The notes beneath the pieces were generated by a model. That model was not told the origin of the DNA. It saw only the letters and a program-made list of their open reading frames with translations, and did not search any database. From Mesaphorura yosii (lineage: Eukaryota; Arthropoda; Collembola; Poduromorpha; Tullbergiidae), in NCBI GenBank assembly GCA_009869945.1, contig WIXG01000234.1, forward strand, positions 1 to 64,000: a stretch of DNA of 64,000 bases. The letters run 5' to 3'. Positions 25,456-38,140 of this stretch are shown one piece after another; position 1 is the stretch's first letter; each line of letters opens with the position of its first letter. The translations under genes were made by a program, and so were the position numbers.

Positions 25456-27125
25456 TCATTCAAGGAGCGAGACGATTTCCAATGACGTTTCTTCTAGCAT
25501 ACTGCTGTAACCTCGAGAAATGACTTCATCATCGCAAATGTCCACTGCGATGTTAGTTCGTGCATTTTCTGGCAGAGCAAGAGTGAATCCGTGCACTGTT
25601 CGCTGACCTTGCAACTCATACTGAAACAATTCCACCTGAATTCCATAATGAGGAGCCTCTGCGTTTAGCCAGTTTGTAATTCGGACCCAGTCCAAACTGT
25701 GAACTGAGCATTCTTTGAAAGTTAGTGTTTGAAGTTTCGGGAGCCTGATGATGAACAACTTGAGCATATTCAACCCAATGCGATCTTGGAGATCAGTTTC
25801 ATCGTCCGGTAAAATATTGAACAGGCTCAAACCCAGGCCAAGAAGTTGCAATTGCTCCAGGTTGGACAAGCGGTAGAGTTGTTGCAATTCAACTTTTGAC
25901 ACCGAGCCATCCAGTGCCAAATTGCGCAATGACGTGGGCAAAAGATGCAAGTTCGTCTTGGGGCTCGAAGTCATGTGGAGAGCCAAATGCTTCAGTGACT
26001 TTGCGTTTGTGAAGATATCACAACTCCACTCCTGGCCAAAAGTGAAACTCTTCAAGTAAATTTTCTCGAGCGTCGGAGCATTAGTCACAATGCAATTTCT
26101 AAAATGGTGATCTTCATGTTATTATGTCTTATGTGACAGGGAAGTCATTCTTTGCACTTGCCTAATGGTGGTCCACGTCTCAAATTTACAGCAGCCAAGT
26201 TCCATGACCTTCAGCCTGCTTTGCGACGTAAGAATCATTTCGTAATCTGGGTGCATGTGCGTAATTACGAGCTCTTCAAGCTGCTTCGCCTGCCCAGTTT
26301 GGTACGAGCCAGGTTCTGTATGAAATTTGAATCTAGTTTGACTTTGCAGTGCTCCGTAGCTAATCAGTTGAACGGTGGGCAGGTTCTGGACGATCAGGCG
26401 GACAAATGAGTGGAGTCGCCTAGCGTGGTCACCAGGAATGAAGACTTGTTGGAACGGAATGACCGGTGTGAAGGTCGTGACGATCTGAATCTCCTTCAGG
26501 CTACGAAACTGAAGCTTGCTGAGAACCGCGAGCAGGGCAAGCAAAGTCGCGGACAAGTTCCAAGACTGAAAGTACAACTTCCGAATATTTGACACGATTT
26601 GCTCAGTCTCATCTGAACCTTGCGGAATCTCGATCAGTTCTTCGGGCAGGTCCAAGATCACGTCATGAAAACTAACTTCTCCCAAATTAACCATTTTGAA
26701 CAGGAGTGGGAATAAATTGTACGTGACTACAACGTTGTAGAACGTTAAGCGACGGAGTCGATAGCGAAATTCAATCTGGACGACATCAATGGGCAGGGTA
26801 AGGCTGTTCAGGTCCAGCTCCACCGCACAGTCGCATTCCGAGAGAACTTTGTAATTCAAGTTGTTCACAGCCAATTTGATCCCAAATGTGCGACTAATAA
26901 TTGTGTTCCAGGACAGACAGACTCTGCGGATGATCTGACGCTCTCGCTCTCTCATGTAGGAAAAGATTTTCTCTTGAACCTATAGCAAAACGGGCGTGAA
27001 AAAGAATTAAAGGCGATCCTTCTCTACTCCAGTAGATCTCCAAGTACTCCGCTGTATTCACGTGATGCTACCTCATTGTCCAAATCTACAAAATGAGTTG
27101 CAGCGTCGAGGCCATCGGCATCCAT
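25456..27125 (-). CDS. F-box / leucine-rich-repeat protein
   Basis: Likely substrate adaptor of an SCF (Skp1-Cullin-F-box) ubiquitin ligase. Exons 27125-27072, 26979-26162, 26098-25456; 504 residues. The N-terminal F-box spans the first intron: LDNE, then VQEKIFSYMRERERQIIRRV and CLSWNTII. The rest has irregular LRRs of the F-box type (LRRLTFYNVV, LEELVITHMHP, LKVMELGCCKF, LEKIYLKSFTF, LEQLQLLGLGL, LQTLTFKECSV). The second intron uses a GC donor (GCAAGT) with acceptor TTTTAG; splicing there keeps the frame (R|NCIVTNAPTLEKI). No specific orthologue is recognised, as arthropod F-box/LRR genes are numerous. Confidence 0.85.
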
Positions 27126-28628
27126 GTAGAAAATGAAGATGACAATGTTGAATTTTGTGCTGCCAATTTTGTAGTTCGTTTTTAAAGGAAAGCAATCGCT
27201 ATATGCCCTACTGTTCGGAAAGGACTTCTTGCGAAATCATTCATTTCTGTAATAATTTCCGTGTTTAGCCAAGTACAGCAAATTGCCTACACATAATTCA
27301 CATGTTAAGCTATGGAGACTGGTTGAGCGCGCATAAGACATCCGGACTCGTTCGGAATCCGAGGGATACGATATGATAAAAATTAATTTTCGCCCTGAAA
27401 CCAAAACAGTATGACAAAGGTCCCCAAACTGATCAACCCAAAGCAAAAACAACCTTCCAGACTCCAGATCTCTGCTGCATGTTACAGGATGCACGAGATG
27501 ACAATCGTGACATGCACGAGGCGGATTACATAAGAGGATAATTATAGCGCTCAAGCGAAAATTATAACGAATAGTGGTAATTGGAGGGTTTTTGTGGTGG
27601 ACATCAGAATTATGAAATGCATGAAGTAAAGAAAAGCTGCAGGCATGGACACTGCATCAGTAATCAGTTCACTTGGACTAAAGTTGTGTGGAATTGTAAA
27701 ATTGCAAGCCGTCTAGTTACATTCGTTTGATGCATTTTGCTGACGCCAATGCGGGTCTAGTGCAAGCAGACGCAAGCGTACAATAAATTAATATTAAGTG
27801 AGCTTGTACTTGATCTTTGGTCTTTGCGAATTGACGGAATGACCTGTACATTTGATCTCAGTCACATTGCACCAGACTTGCACTTGTCTTGGGTTAAGTG
27901 CGTTCAAGTTCATAACCAAGTCATAGAAACGATCCATGCCAGTGCGAATTCACTCGAGTTGTGTGTGGGTTACGGTGCCGTGGGGGTACCTCAAACATCC
28001 CGTTTTGAGTCATGGAGTGCGAAATGATTGTTTTTAGAAAAAGGGGTGGCATGGATCATGATCGCAAAATGGCATTTGGATATTTATGTTGACTAGCCCC
28101 GTTCCAGTGTACAGAATTACAAACTTATAGAATTAGGTGACAAAAGTAGTAGTATTGAGTCAGTGGCCATTGTGGCCGGAAGATCTTGCATCCATCGTCT
28201 CGTTCAACCGCAAAGAGACACGTTCCTTCAATGACTGCCGCAGAGCCGACAGTGAGCTTCACAAATGGTCATTATGATGCAATTCAAGCTTGCTTCTCTT
28301 GTGGAAAAATAACCAATTCGACAGAATCGGTCCAAAAATCGCATTCGCTGGCATCCGTAAGCTGCATATGACGTATTTCGAGATTTCCAGGACGGAAAAT
28401 TCAGGAATTGAACATATCAGAAATTGGGGAGGGCAGAAAGAGTGCGCGTAGAACCGAATCGGAGAGAGGTCTCATCGAGCTTGCCGTCGAAGGCAATTCA
28501 AGAATCGTTACTGATGCCGGTGACACGCGTGGCAGTGATTTGGGAACCGAAGAGAAGAAGGTAAACGCGAACACAGGTGCTCGTGGTTTTAATAAAAAAT
28601 TAACGGTTATTGAAAGATTGACTGCGAT
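27126..28628. other. Intergenic / shared 5' region of F-box gene and OSBP-like gene
   Basis: I looked here for upstream OSBP exons, especially a PH domain, and found none. An open exon-like stretch at 28408-28560 (acidic/basic, donor GTAAAC) is out of phase with the next exon and is probably not coding or is 5' UTR. Confidence 0.4.
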
Positions 28629-31139
28629 ATGCGACGTACAGGCGGAGGCAAGGTCCACGCTCCATTGAAGCAACAGAGCCTGTACTTTAATACTGTGGTC
28701 CGGACGAACGATAATAATGAAATTAAGCTCACAAAAAGTGCTCTGATAGAAGATGTAGCCAATCTGGATGACGTCTCACAGGTAATCATGCAATCAGCAC
28801 ACGCGTGTACTTGAAACACATTCTTCGTGGCCTTTAATTTACGTGTGGTGCAAGTACCTGATACACAATGACAGCGCATCACACCACATGCACATTAGTC
28901 TGGTTCTGAATTCTGATCTTGCATAATAAAACAGCAGCACTCGGCATTCATAGTATTGAGTTCACTTTCCTGTTGTGCTCCCAATCACAGACTCAAATCA
29001 GACCATATGAATGAATTATTTTAGTGCGCTCGTACCGTCCAAGATCAGTTTCGTCCGAGAAGTGTATAAATAAATCTCAAGCTTTTATATTTGTCCTGTT
29101 GTTTGTGAAGCAAATTCCAGAGAAGAACAGCGAGTCCAAAACTGAGATTTTGGATCCTTCTACAATCCCGAAGCAGCCAAGAAGACTCAGTGGCAGAAAG
29201 GTTTGAAATTACTGTAATTTTAACTGTGCTTGTGTAACTTCCTTTGTGACGTTCTGGTTTATTCACCAGAAATGGTGTTGTTGTTGTTGCTAGAAAAGGA
29301 AGCACAAGAATAGGGAAATGAGCAGTGGTGGCCAATCAGCTGGAATGAATAACAATCATAGCAATACTGTTGAGGATGCGCCACCCGTCGAATCGAACGG
29401 GTTCTTCCAATGTCTTGGGTAAGTAAATATTTACTTGAATCAGCTGTTGCCTCTGTCGTCCGCCCTGGACTACATGCCTGCGAATTCTCGAAGATGTGTT
29501 TACGTAATTTGTCATGTGTGTTTGTTCAGCTCCGGTACGGAACAAAGTCTGGAAATAGAAGACAATGGTGCTACATGTAGAAGGCCTTTTCATGCTGGTA
29601 CTCAGCGCAGAACAAGAATTCCAGACCGACCAAATTACTCTTTGAGCTTATGGAGCATTTTGAAGAATGCAGTCGGCAAGGAACTGACCAAAGTAGCAAT
29701 GCCAGTCAACTTTTCCGAGCCATTGAGTATGCTGCAGCGAGTGACCGAAGATTACGAGTATTCCTCAATTTTGGACGCCGCCAGCAGATGTACGGACTCG
29801 CATCAACAAATGTGCTATGTCGCGGCCTTTACAATTTCGTCCTACGCGTCCACTGCTGTACGTTGTAAAGATAATAATTATTTAAACAGACTCCCTGAAT
29901 ATCAAGTTTTATTGTCTGCTAAGGTCCGGACCGGGAAACCCTTCAACCCATTGCTTGGAGAAACTTTTGAATGTGACAGAAAAGAAGATTTGGGGTGGAG
30001 GTGCATTTCCGAACAAGTCAGCCATCACCCGCCAACAGCCGCATTTTACTGTGAAGGAAATGGGTGGACCTGCTGGCAGGAATTTACTATGTCAAGCAAA
30101 TTCAGAGGAAATTACCTGGAAATCATTCCACTTGGAATTGCTCACTTGACCTTTGAAGATGGTAAAGCATTTTATACATATTTTATTGACTGCCTTTGGT
30201 CTGAAGACTGTATTCTGGTTAAGGTAACCATTACACATGGAGAAAAGTTACAACCACCGTCCACAATCTTGTTCTTGGGAAACTGTGGGTTGAGCAAGCG
30301 GGAGACATGGTGGTCACAAATCACAAAACGGGGGACACTTGTCACCTGAAGTACATTCCATATTCTTTGTTCAGTAGAAAACAAAAAGAGGTAAAGGCTT
30401 TTAAATTCAAAGATTTTGATATACGTTCTTGGTCACCAACTTCAACACGGTCACGCTTGGAATCTGTTTCAGGTTGTTGGCACAGTGGTTGACAGAAATG
30501 GATTCATCCATTGGCACATAAATGTAAGCGCTTTATTCTGCCTTGAACCGTTCAACTTTAAACTTAATGGCTGTATGATTACAGGGGACGTGGGATGCAA
30601 AAGTTGAGGCGTGGAAACGAAAAGTTCCAAAAAAGTTGGATCCGAAAGCTAGTCAAAAGGCAATATCAGCAGTGGCTGAGGCAGTTACAGATGGAATTCC
30701 ACTGTGGACTCGAAAATATCCACCGTAAGTCTGCCATCAATAAAAACATATAAATAGGCTTGCCAAGAAACTAGAGCCTGCCTTGACTGCCTTCCCTTGT
30801 TTTAGGCCAGAGTCTGAGCGATATTACAATTTTACCGAATTTGCCTGCCAGTTGAATGAAGTGGAAGAAGGTGTCGCACCGACCGATTCAAGACTTCGAC
30901 CTGATCAGAGGTTGATGGAGCAGGGCGATTTTGACGCGGCCAATTTGGAAAAGGTGCGTTTGGAAGAAAAGCAAAGAGCAGCGAGGAAGAAGTTTGGTGG
31001 TGACGAATCCTTCTACCGTCCTGTGTGGTTTGCGAAAGAAAAGGATCCGGTCGAAGGCTCACTCATACACGTGTACAAGGGAGAATACTGGAATTGCAAA
31101 GCAGCTGCGGACTGGGAAAAATGCCCAGATATTTTTTAG
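28629..31139 (+). CDS. OSBP: Oxysterol-binding protein, OSBP type, without PH domain
   Basis: Lipid-transfer protein exchanging sterol and PI4P at membrane contact sites. Exons: 28629-28781, 29111-29200, 29294-29418, 29530-29857, 29924-30161, 30224-30390, 30473-30523, 30585-30724, 30806-31139; 541 residues. The OSBP-related domain is complete: IPDRPNYSLSLWSILKNAVG, the KPFNPLLGETFE block, the signature EQVSHHPP (residues 262-269), NHKTGDTCHLKYIPYS, the GTWDAKVEAW block and the tail ending WEKCPDIF as in OSBP itself. The usual N-terminal PH and coiled-coil regions are absent and replaced by about 140 polar residues. An FF pair at 118-119 sits where OSBP has its FFAT motif, but the following Asp and Ala are replaced. 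The intron at 29858-29923 is 66 bases and open in frame, so retention would insert 22 residues. AATAAA at 31482. Confidence 0.88.
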
Positions 31140-31580
31140 CATTTGCTCAAGTTGGTGAGGTTGTCCTTTTTTTATCCAATTAACGCTGACGCGAATGAGG
31201 CCACAAGCGAGTTCCAACGGACTATACTTATCACTATGCAGTTGTAATGTGATGTAAATTTTAAATCAATGTCTGTCCATTTGTAACGTACAGAATGCAG
31301 GAGATCCACTCCACAAACGTCCTCAAAATTTTAGACATTAAACAAAGTTCCTGAATCAAGGTAGTGTTTAAAACTTATTACTGATGCATCTTTGTATGAA
31401 AACGCCTTACTTTTACTTGTACAAATCACGTTCACGAAATTCGCAATTACGATTCTGATTATTATTGAAATTAAAGGCAAGAATAAATTACAAAAGTGCT
31501 AAGGCATGTAAAACTTATGAAATTATGTCCATTAGAGAAGACTTGCATATGAAATCACTGCTACATCGCTCTTGCATTGA
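31140..31580. other. Convergent 3' UTRs of OSBP-like gene and LAMTOR2
   Basis: A 440-base tail-to-tail gap. AATAAA on the plus strand at 31482-31487 probably serves the OSBP-like gene. No clear minus-strand signal was seen. Confidence 0.5.
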
Positions 31581-32106
31581 CTAAGTCACCACTTTCCTTA
31601 ATGGCTCATCCAAATATTGAACTAATGCATTTGCTTTGGCTTGCAATAAGCCAAGAGGAGTTTCTTCCTTCGCATAAAGGCACAAAAGTAAATTTGCAAC
31701 CGCCTTGATTGCCACCCGCCCATCCTGCAATGGTTATCAGCAATCAGACCCATTGTCCAATCAGAATCAAGTCCAATAATCAGGGGAACTTACTGCGCAG
31801 TCAAGGAGAATGATTCCTAGCTTATCATCACTCAAAGAAGTTCGGCCTGTGCGTTCGTAGCTGGTCCATATATTGCTGGTGATTGCGGCTGTGACCCGCG
31901 CGTCGCCATCACCGTATCCACTGTACGCCAGAAGAGCCCCTTCTCTGGACAGCAATCTGCACATGCAAGGTATCAATTCAGAATTCAGTCACTTGTTTCG
32001 TCAAGGAGTGAACCAACTCATAAAAGTAGAGAACTTACAGCGTGTTTTGGACACCAGAAGTATTGGCCTCGCTCAAAACTTTCGTCAATGCTTTGGGCTT
32101 CAGCAT
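31581..32106 (-). CDS. LAMTOR2: Ragulator complex protein LAMTOR2 (p14/ROBLD3)
   Basis: Roadblock-fold subunit of the Ragulator complex that anchors Rag GTPases, and hence mTORC1 and MAPK signalling, on late endosomes and lysosomes; it pairs with LAMTOR3. Three exons: 32106-32039, 31956-31794, 31724-31581; 124 residues (human 125). Family blocks are [49 protein letters not shown], then [18 protein letters not shown] and [10 protein letters not shown]. Start and all three splice junctions match the family. Confidence 0.96.
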
Positions 32107-34900
32107 TTCTACTTGGAATTCCAAGACAGGTTAAGTTTTAAGATGACCGATATGACAAAAATCACCCAAACCTATCTGAACAAATTCGGTGGTATTTATC
32201 AGCCTTGCTAAAATATTTGCAATGACTTTGAATGAGTAGCATTCGTTTCTTCCCACCGACGGACGATTAGTGAGAGCTTGCATCTTCTCGCTTCCTTTGT
32301 TATTTGTTCCAAAAGCTTGTGTTCTGAACAGCGAACCGCTTCTCATTCCTGCTTAGAACAGTTTCATTATTCATTAGTAAATTGCGGCTTGCGTTGTGAC
32401 ATTTAACTTGTCTCGCTGCGCTGCCTGCAATTTCAGAATTCAGAATGATGTACAAGACAAAATGATAATACGCGCGGTTGTAGTAATATAATTGACCATT
32501 TTTGTGGCTGCATTGCAGCAAGCTCTGTGCTGCGATCAGACGAATCACGTACCAGGCGAGTGCGCGCCAAGTTATTTAATGCGTAATGGAAATTATGGTG
32601 TTGCTGAGATGAAATGAAATGAATGAGTCATGGGATTAGAATTTATTCATTCAGGGCAGCAGCGTTAATAAATACAGCCTTGCTACTTGCTTCGTACTGC
32701 TAACTCGCTCGCTTAACTCTTAGTTTTAGTATTGACGTTGGTTCTTTCCTCATCAGTCACAAAATCTCAACTCTTATTTGTCTAGCCTGTTTACTGTGTG
32801 GGAATGATCGTTCTTTATAGACCACACCAATGTACAAATAAATTGAAACAATAATAAGTTGTCATCACAAATCATAAATTCCATTGTAAGGCACTTTGGA
32901 CTTATTGGTATTGACCTGCGGCCGGCCGTCTCCATCTATTAATTCACTAAATTGGTTTCATAGCCCAAATCGTGACTTACTTCAAGTTACGAATTGGGTG
33001 ACTAAAAATAATCATATGAATCCTCAAATCGTGCGTGCCCCAAGCACAAAGATTCAGGCTTCAAACGGCTAGGGGTTGGGGTTGAAATTGGACGCGACCA
33101 CGCAGCGTCGACGGTGACAGCTGTTTGCTGGAATGGGTGAATCATCACTTCTATTCTCTTATTCCAAGAAATTAAAATTAAGTAGTAGTGGAATGACTAA
33201 AGACGAAAAGAGTTCTTGAGTCATGACATAAGTACTTGTAATTCTGGACGAACACCGAACACTCTAGACAGTCTGGTTTGCATTTGATGCGTATACTCGA
33301 TGACTCAATTTGCTTCTGGTTAGGACACCACACACGAGATTAACGAGATAAGTCAATATTTGCACGTTGCTCTCGAGTGCCCATGCTTATGTCGATTGCT
33401 ATCGTCAAGATTTTGGCAAGCTCGTTTCGTCGTCTCTCATGGCCTGGCTTGGCGGGCGAAGATTATGCAAACAACGCAAGCTTGGGTTCGCGAATTCTCA
33501 TGATTCCACTCCACAACGTAAATATAAGCTTGTTTATATTCATGTAACCCAAGAATACGTGTAATGAATATATCGTATATCACATATCATCTGATGCGGA
33601 CGCTAACGCTAAATGCGTAAATACAAATTGGCAACCAGCTTTGCAGCAGTTTGCTTTGTAGTGCAGGCGTATAGCTATCGTCGAAACTGGACACCCCGCC
33701 AGCCTAGTATCATGTATCACCATCACTTCTCGCTTATGGCATTTGTGCTGTTTATGACCGCAGCCGCAAACGCAATTGAAAATTCTTTGCGAAATAATTT
33801 TAATAGCCATATCCTGCTTGGCAGTTGTGCTGTACCTGTCTCATGATCACAATCACAGCGATCACGATGCGACGCAAGTCACCTTATGCCAGAAAATACA
33901 AAAGATGCTCACCATCTGTGATGTGATCTCTGACGAGACGAGTCAACTTCAGTGTAGCGTAGTCTCGTAGTGTGTATTTTGCATTCACATTCGCGAATTT
34001 AGTAGGGAGACAACAGCAGACGGGAGACGAGGAACGAGGAACCAGGAGCAAAGTAGGTACAAGCACGTAGCACAAAGGAGTAATTCTGATGGTAAAGTCA
34101 GTTCGTCGCTCGCTTCATGCAGGCGGTGGGGACCAACGACCAAGACCAGCAATAGCAAATCAGTCAGTCAGTGTACGTTCGCTGCTGCAACTTGCTTGCA
34201 AGTGGCAATGCAACAAGGTGAAAGTAACGGGAAGTGACGTCATGCTGTATTAGTAATTCATAACTCATAAACGGACATTCAACAGATTCGCATTCTTCGC
34301 GGACAGTCCAGTAGTGTTCCAGTGCAAGTGCACCATCGTACCGTGCGGGCGCATTTAGTTAGCTCTGAAAGTTCTTTACTGGCCTGAAACAAGTACAAGA
34401 CAACACGAGGAAGTAGAAGTCGGAAATTAAACAGTGAACACTTCAGTAATTTATTAGCTAATTTATTGCGCAAGACTCATCTGGATTAGTGCTGCCGTTC
34501 TTTATAATTCTTTATCATCTTGGATCGTTTCGTGATTTCGTTCACGTTGCTTGCAGTATTGATTAAACTTATTTATTAGTCAATTTTTCAACCTCAGTCT
34601 AAACCACTGCAGTGCCAGCAAGATTATTTTGCCAGAGCCGTACTAAAAGCATGAAAGCCTGAAGTTCGGCAGTGGACAACTGAACTTGAAATTCGAAAGA
34701 GCTTGACAAAATTCTTAATCGTTAGCCAACCAAACCAGTACTGATAAACCACATCGGTCGTACGTATTTAACTGAAATCCACCTTGAAGCCAAATAAAAT
34801 GTGCTGCCAGATACCTTAACACATCATTGTCTCGTCTCGCCTTTGGTCATCGGTATCGGTTGGTCAGCTTTTAGTTCCTACATAACTACATCTTCGCGAC
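32107..34900. other. 2.8-kb non-coding stretch between LAMTOR2 and NDEL1
   Basis: Separates two divergent start codons, so it holds both promoters and 5' UTRs, possibly with non-coding first exons. Small open frames near 33370, 33610 and 34280 lack protein character. Many hexamer-scale A/T and CAGTCAGTC-like runs, but no repeat family that I recognise. Confidence 0.4.
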
Positions 34901-36749
34901 ATGGATATCAAGACATTTCCCAGCTCCGAAGAGGAGGCCAGACACTGGAAAACATTGTACCTCAAGTCAGTCTCAGAGTAAGTTTGATGTTCTGTCGCTC
35001 TTGTCAATAACACTAATTATAATGAGGTCAAGGTCTCAATTTCAATATTGACGGACTGTGGAATAATCCCAATTGAAGGCAAAGTTCCGCGCGTACGAGT
35101 GCGTACTTCCGAATACCAAATGTCAATAAAAACGGTTCGTTAGTAGTAACAAGCTGCTTGCTAACTTTAAAGTTCGCCAGAGTGAGAGTATATCAGACAT
35201 TTCGATCCTTTCGCGCATTTTTATTATACTTCTGACGTTTTAATGCTGTTTCGAATTAGATTTAGAAAGTATAAAGAACTAAATGCCAATGCCACACGAT
35301 CAACCAGGTGTAAAAAATGTAATTCGCAATCAATTTTAACTTTCGCTAAAGTCAGCGGGCGTCCGACCAGCTCTGGGCAATTTCCTAAAAATAGCCTGTG
35401 ACATTAATGCTATGCTCGATTCAATCAGTAACAAGAGCAATTTCTTAATCCCATTTTGAGCCTCAATTCGAGTCAGTTCAATTTCATAACTCAGCCTACT
35501 CCGCCATGAATTTTCGTTTGCTTGTCCTTACAAAGGTGATAGCCGCTGATCCTTGCTTGACGTCAGAATATTATAATGAGAAGTTATCGCTGTGTTAGCA
35601 TTAACAATAATTACTATTTTGTTCAATGTGATGTAGTGATGTCAAATGACTAATGTCTTTGACAATTTGATATCATTTGAGCATTTGAGTGCAATGACAG
35701 ACACAAAATAATTGTGGCATGATTAATGACGGCCAATATTTTCTGTAGTTATGAAGAGCTGAAGAAAGAATACAACGAGTATGAGGAGCAGTCTAAAACA
35801 CTGGAAGCTGAAATGGACATGATGTTTAAGGAAGAGGAGCAGAAGAACAAAGATCTGAATGCAACTGTAATTAAGCTGAAGATCGAAGTCGAAACCCTGA
35901 AGGTAAAGAAAACTATTCTTCAAAGTAAGGGTTATTTTGATGCATGTGTTAATGTTCTTTTTTAATGTGACAGGAACGACTCGAAACCCAAAGTAAAACT
36001 GAAGCAATTCAGCATAATGAACTGAGTACTGAGCTCCAGACATTTAAGAAGCAATGCGACGACTTGAGAGAATACGTTCGAGAACTGGAACAGAAAAACG
36101 ATGATTATGAAAGAACAAATCGTGTTCTAGGTGAAAGTATTGACGACTTTGAAGCGAAATTAAATTTAGCTTTAGAGAAGAATGTAATGCTGGAGTCTGA
36201 GTTGGACGAGAAAGAAAATCTGAATATAATTATTCAAAGAATGCGTGATGAAACTCGAGGTATGTGAATCGCACAAATGTACCAATTCAAAGCGATTGCA
36301 CATTTTTGGAGCAATTCCAACTTTTAAATTATCCTTACAGATTTGCGTAATGAGATGACTGCTCAACGTCTGCAGCAGGATTCAAATCGTACATCGGCAC
36401 CCAGCACGCCTACAACCACAACGCAGAAACCAGTCATTAAGGAAGTGGTTCCAAATGGTAAGTGCAACATATCTGTCTGGTAGAGTGCTGCAGATACTCT
36501 GAATCAAATACAAATGCATGCTGATTCTGTCCAGGCCGTCCTACTCGTCTCTCGCCTTTGTCCATTGTGAACGATCTTCTTAGGAAAGTGGGTGCACTTG
36601 AAACGAAGCTGGCAACGTACAAGAAAGTGGAACCCGCCAAAAGGTAACGTTTCCAAAGTGAGTGTTCTCATTGTAAGCTTCATGCGATCGTCGATGAGCA
36701 TGAGTCTTTTTTGTATTGCAGACAAAAGCGTGACATGATCAAAACATGA
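34901..36749 (+). CDS. NDEL1: NudE/NDEL1 dynein regulator, short C-terminus
   Basis: Coiled-coil scaffold that brings LIS1 to cytoplasmic dynein, acting at centrosomes, kinetochores and organelles. Exons: 34901-34977, 35749-35902, 35974-36259, 36341-36457, 36535-36643, 36722-36749; 256 residues. The N-terminus EEEARHWKTLYLK matches the NudE start (the dynein-intermediate-chain binding end). A long heptad region follows with the conserved VRELEQKNDDYER, the block ending LESELDEKENL and DEARDLR-type RDETRDLRNEM. Next comes Ser/Thr/Pro-rich SAPSTPTTTT and the conserved LSPLSIVNDLLRKVGALETK. The human proteins are about 335-345 residues; here about 80 residues after the VNDLLRKVGALE block are missing and the protein ends QKRDMIKT. 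AATAAA at 37365. Confidence 0.93.
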
Positions 36750-38140
36750 TGAAGCCGATGGAGGATGGATTTATTGATCATTGTTGGAAATGCACATCGT
36801 TAGGGGTCAATATTGCGAAAGCTAGGTTTCAGGCTAAAGCTATAAGTATTCATCTCGTTAAAAGCAAAAGTAACCTTGCTAAGTTATTCATAATTACTGA
36901 AGTTTGTATTGTGTTGTACACAAGCCTTGTTGCCTTCATCTTATAAACACATAAATTCAACATTTGTCAAAACCCTTCGCTTCCGTGGGAGAAAGATTGT
37001 AATTACACCTATTTTTATGGAACGCAATTACGCAATGTCTAGAAATATTAAGCGGCCAGGCAGCTAGACACTCAAAATTTTTCCTTCCTAGATGTTGCGA
37101 AAAGCAAAGGTCTGATTTTGTGCAAAACGGCTAGAAAGTTAAGATGAGGGCTATTCAATATCCTTTGTACATTTGATGCCTCGCACGCATTTCTCGGTCA
37201 TCCGGCACAAACTTGTCTGCATTACGAAATATTTTTGTACTCTACGCCAATTGAAATCGAGCAAATAGCAATATTGCATGTTTCGTTATTATATTACTAT
37301 TGTTAAAATCATGAACTAACAAACAGAAGACTGTATTGCTAAAATTATGTAGCATTGACATTCAAATAAAAACAAAGCTAATCAGTCAAACGCTGTAGGT
37401 CAATTCATTGCAAAGGGTCCAGCCACCTGGAGGGCGAGTGCGTCACTTCCTAAACATAAAACGGTTTACACAATTTCTCATCAGATTTATATAAAATTAC
37501 ATGTTTGCAAGACATTCATGTAATATCGAGATGACTAGTCGATAGCTCGCGTGCCAAGGCGGACTGTGAACTTGCATCAGCAATGCAGCAGCAGCGATAG
37601 AAAAGCGGCATTGTTCTTTTCGAGGCTCGTGGTTCCTTGGAACTTGATTTGTGTTGATATTGACCCGTTTTTATTTGTTTACGACAACGGCCGTCCATAG
37701 CAACTGCCAAACTGCCAAAAATGCACATCCAACTTTCATGTGCCGCATTCCAACGTGCACATATGCAGGTGGCGAGCTTTCGAAGCGATTTTACTCAGAT
37801 TCCATTAGCTTCATCGTTGCATATCGAAACTGCCGACTGCCACTCATTTGTCCCAGTCCCAAGGTTCACCGATTGTCGCTATAATAATAGGCTAGGAAAG
37901 TTATCAGATTCTTGGGACATTTGTTTCAGACCTTCCAGTAGTATCATTTTTCCGATTCGATAATTGTAGACGAGTCGTACTCGCACTCGCGTGCGTGCAG
38001 CGCATGGGAAACGCGACACCGTTGCAGTGCAGTCGGTTTATTTCGACGCGCTCGGCCTTAGAAATTGGGTCAACGTAAGCCTCAGTTCGGGCCCCAGTCC
38101 CGATTTCGAGTGATTCTTGATAGAGTTGTGGTTTCCAACA
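36750..38140. other. 3' UTR of NDEL1 and intergenic sequence
   Basis: Contains AATAAA at 37365-37370 for NDEL1. The remainder shows no recognisable coding or repeat content. Confidence 0.45.

Noticed and set aside
28408-28560. Possible first coding exon of the OSBP-like gene
   Set aside because: Its frame ends at a donor whose phase would introduce a stop in the next exon; no PH-domain sequence in it.
33367-34473. Cluster of small frames upstream of NDEL1
   Set aside because: Short, on both strands, no recognisable domain or splice pattern.
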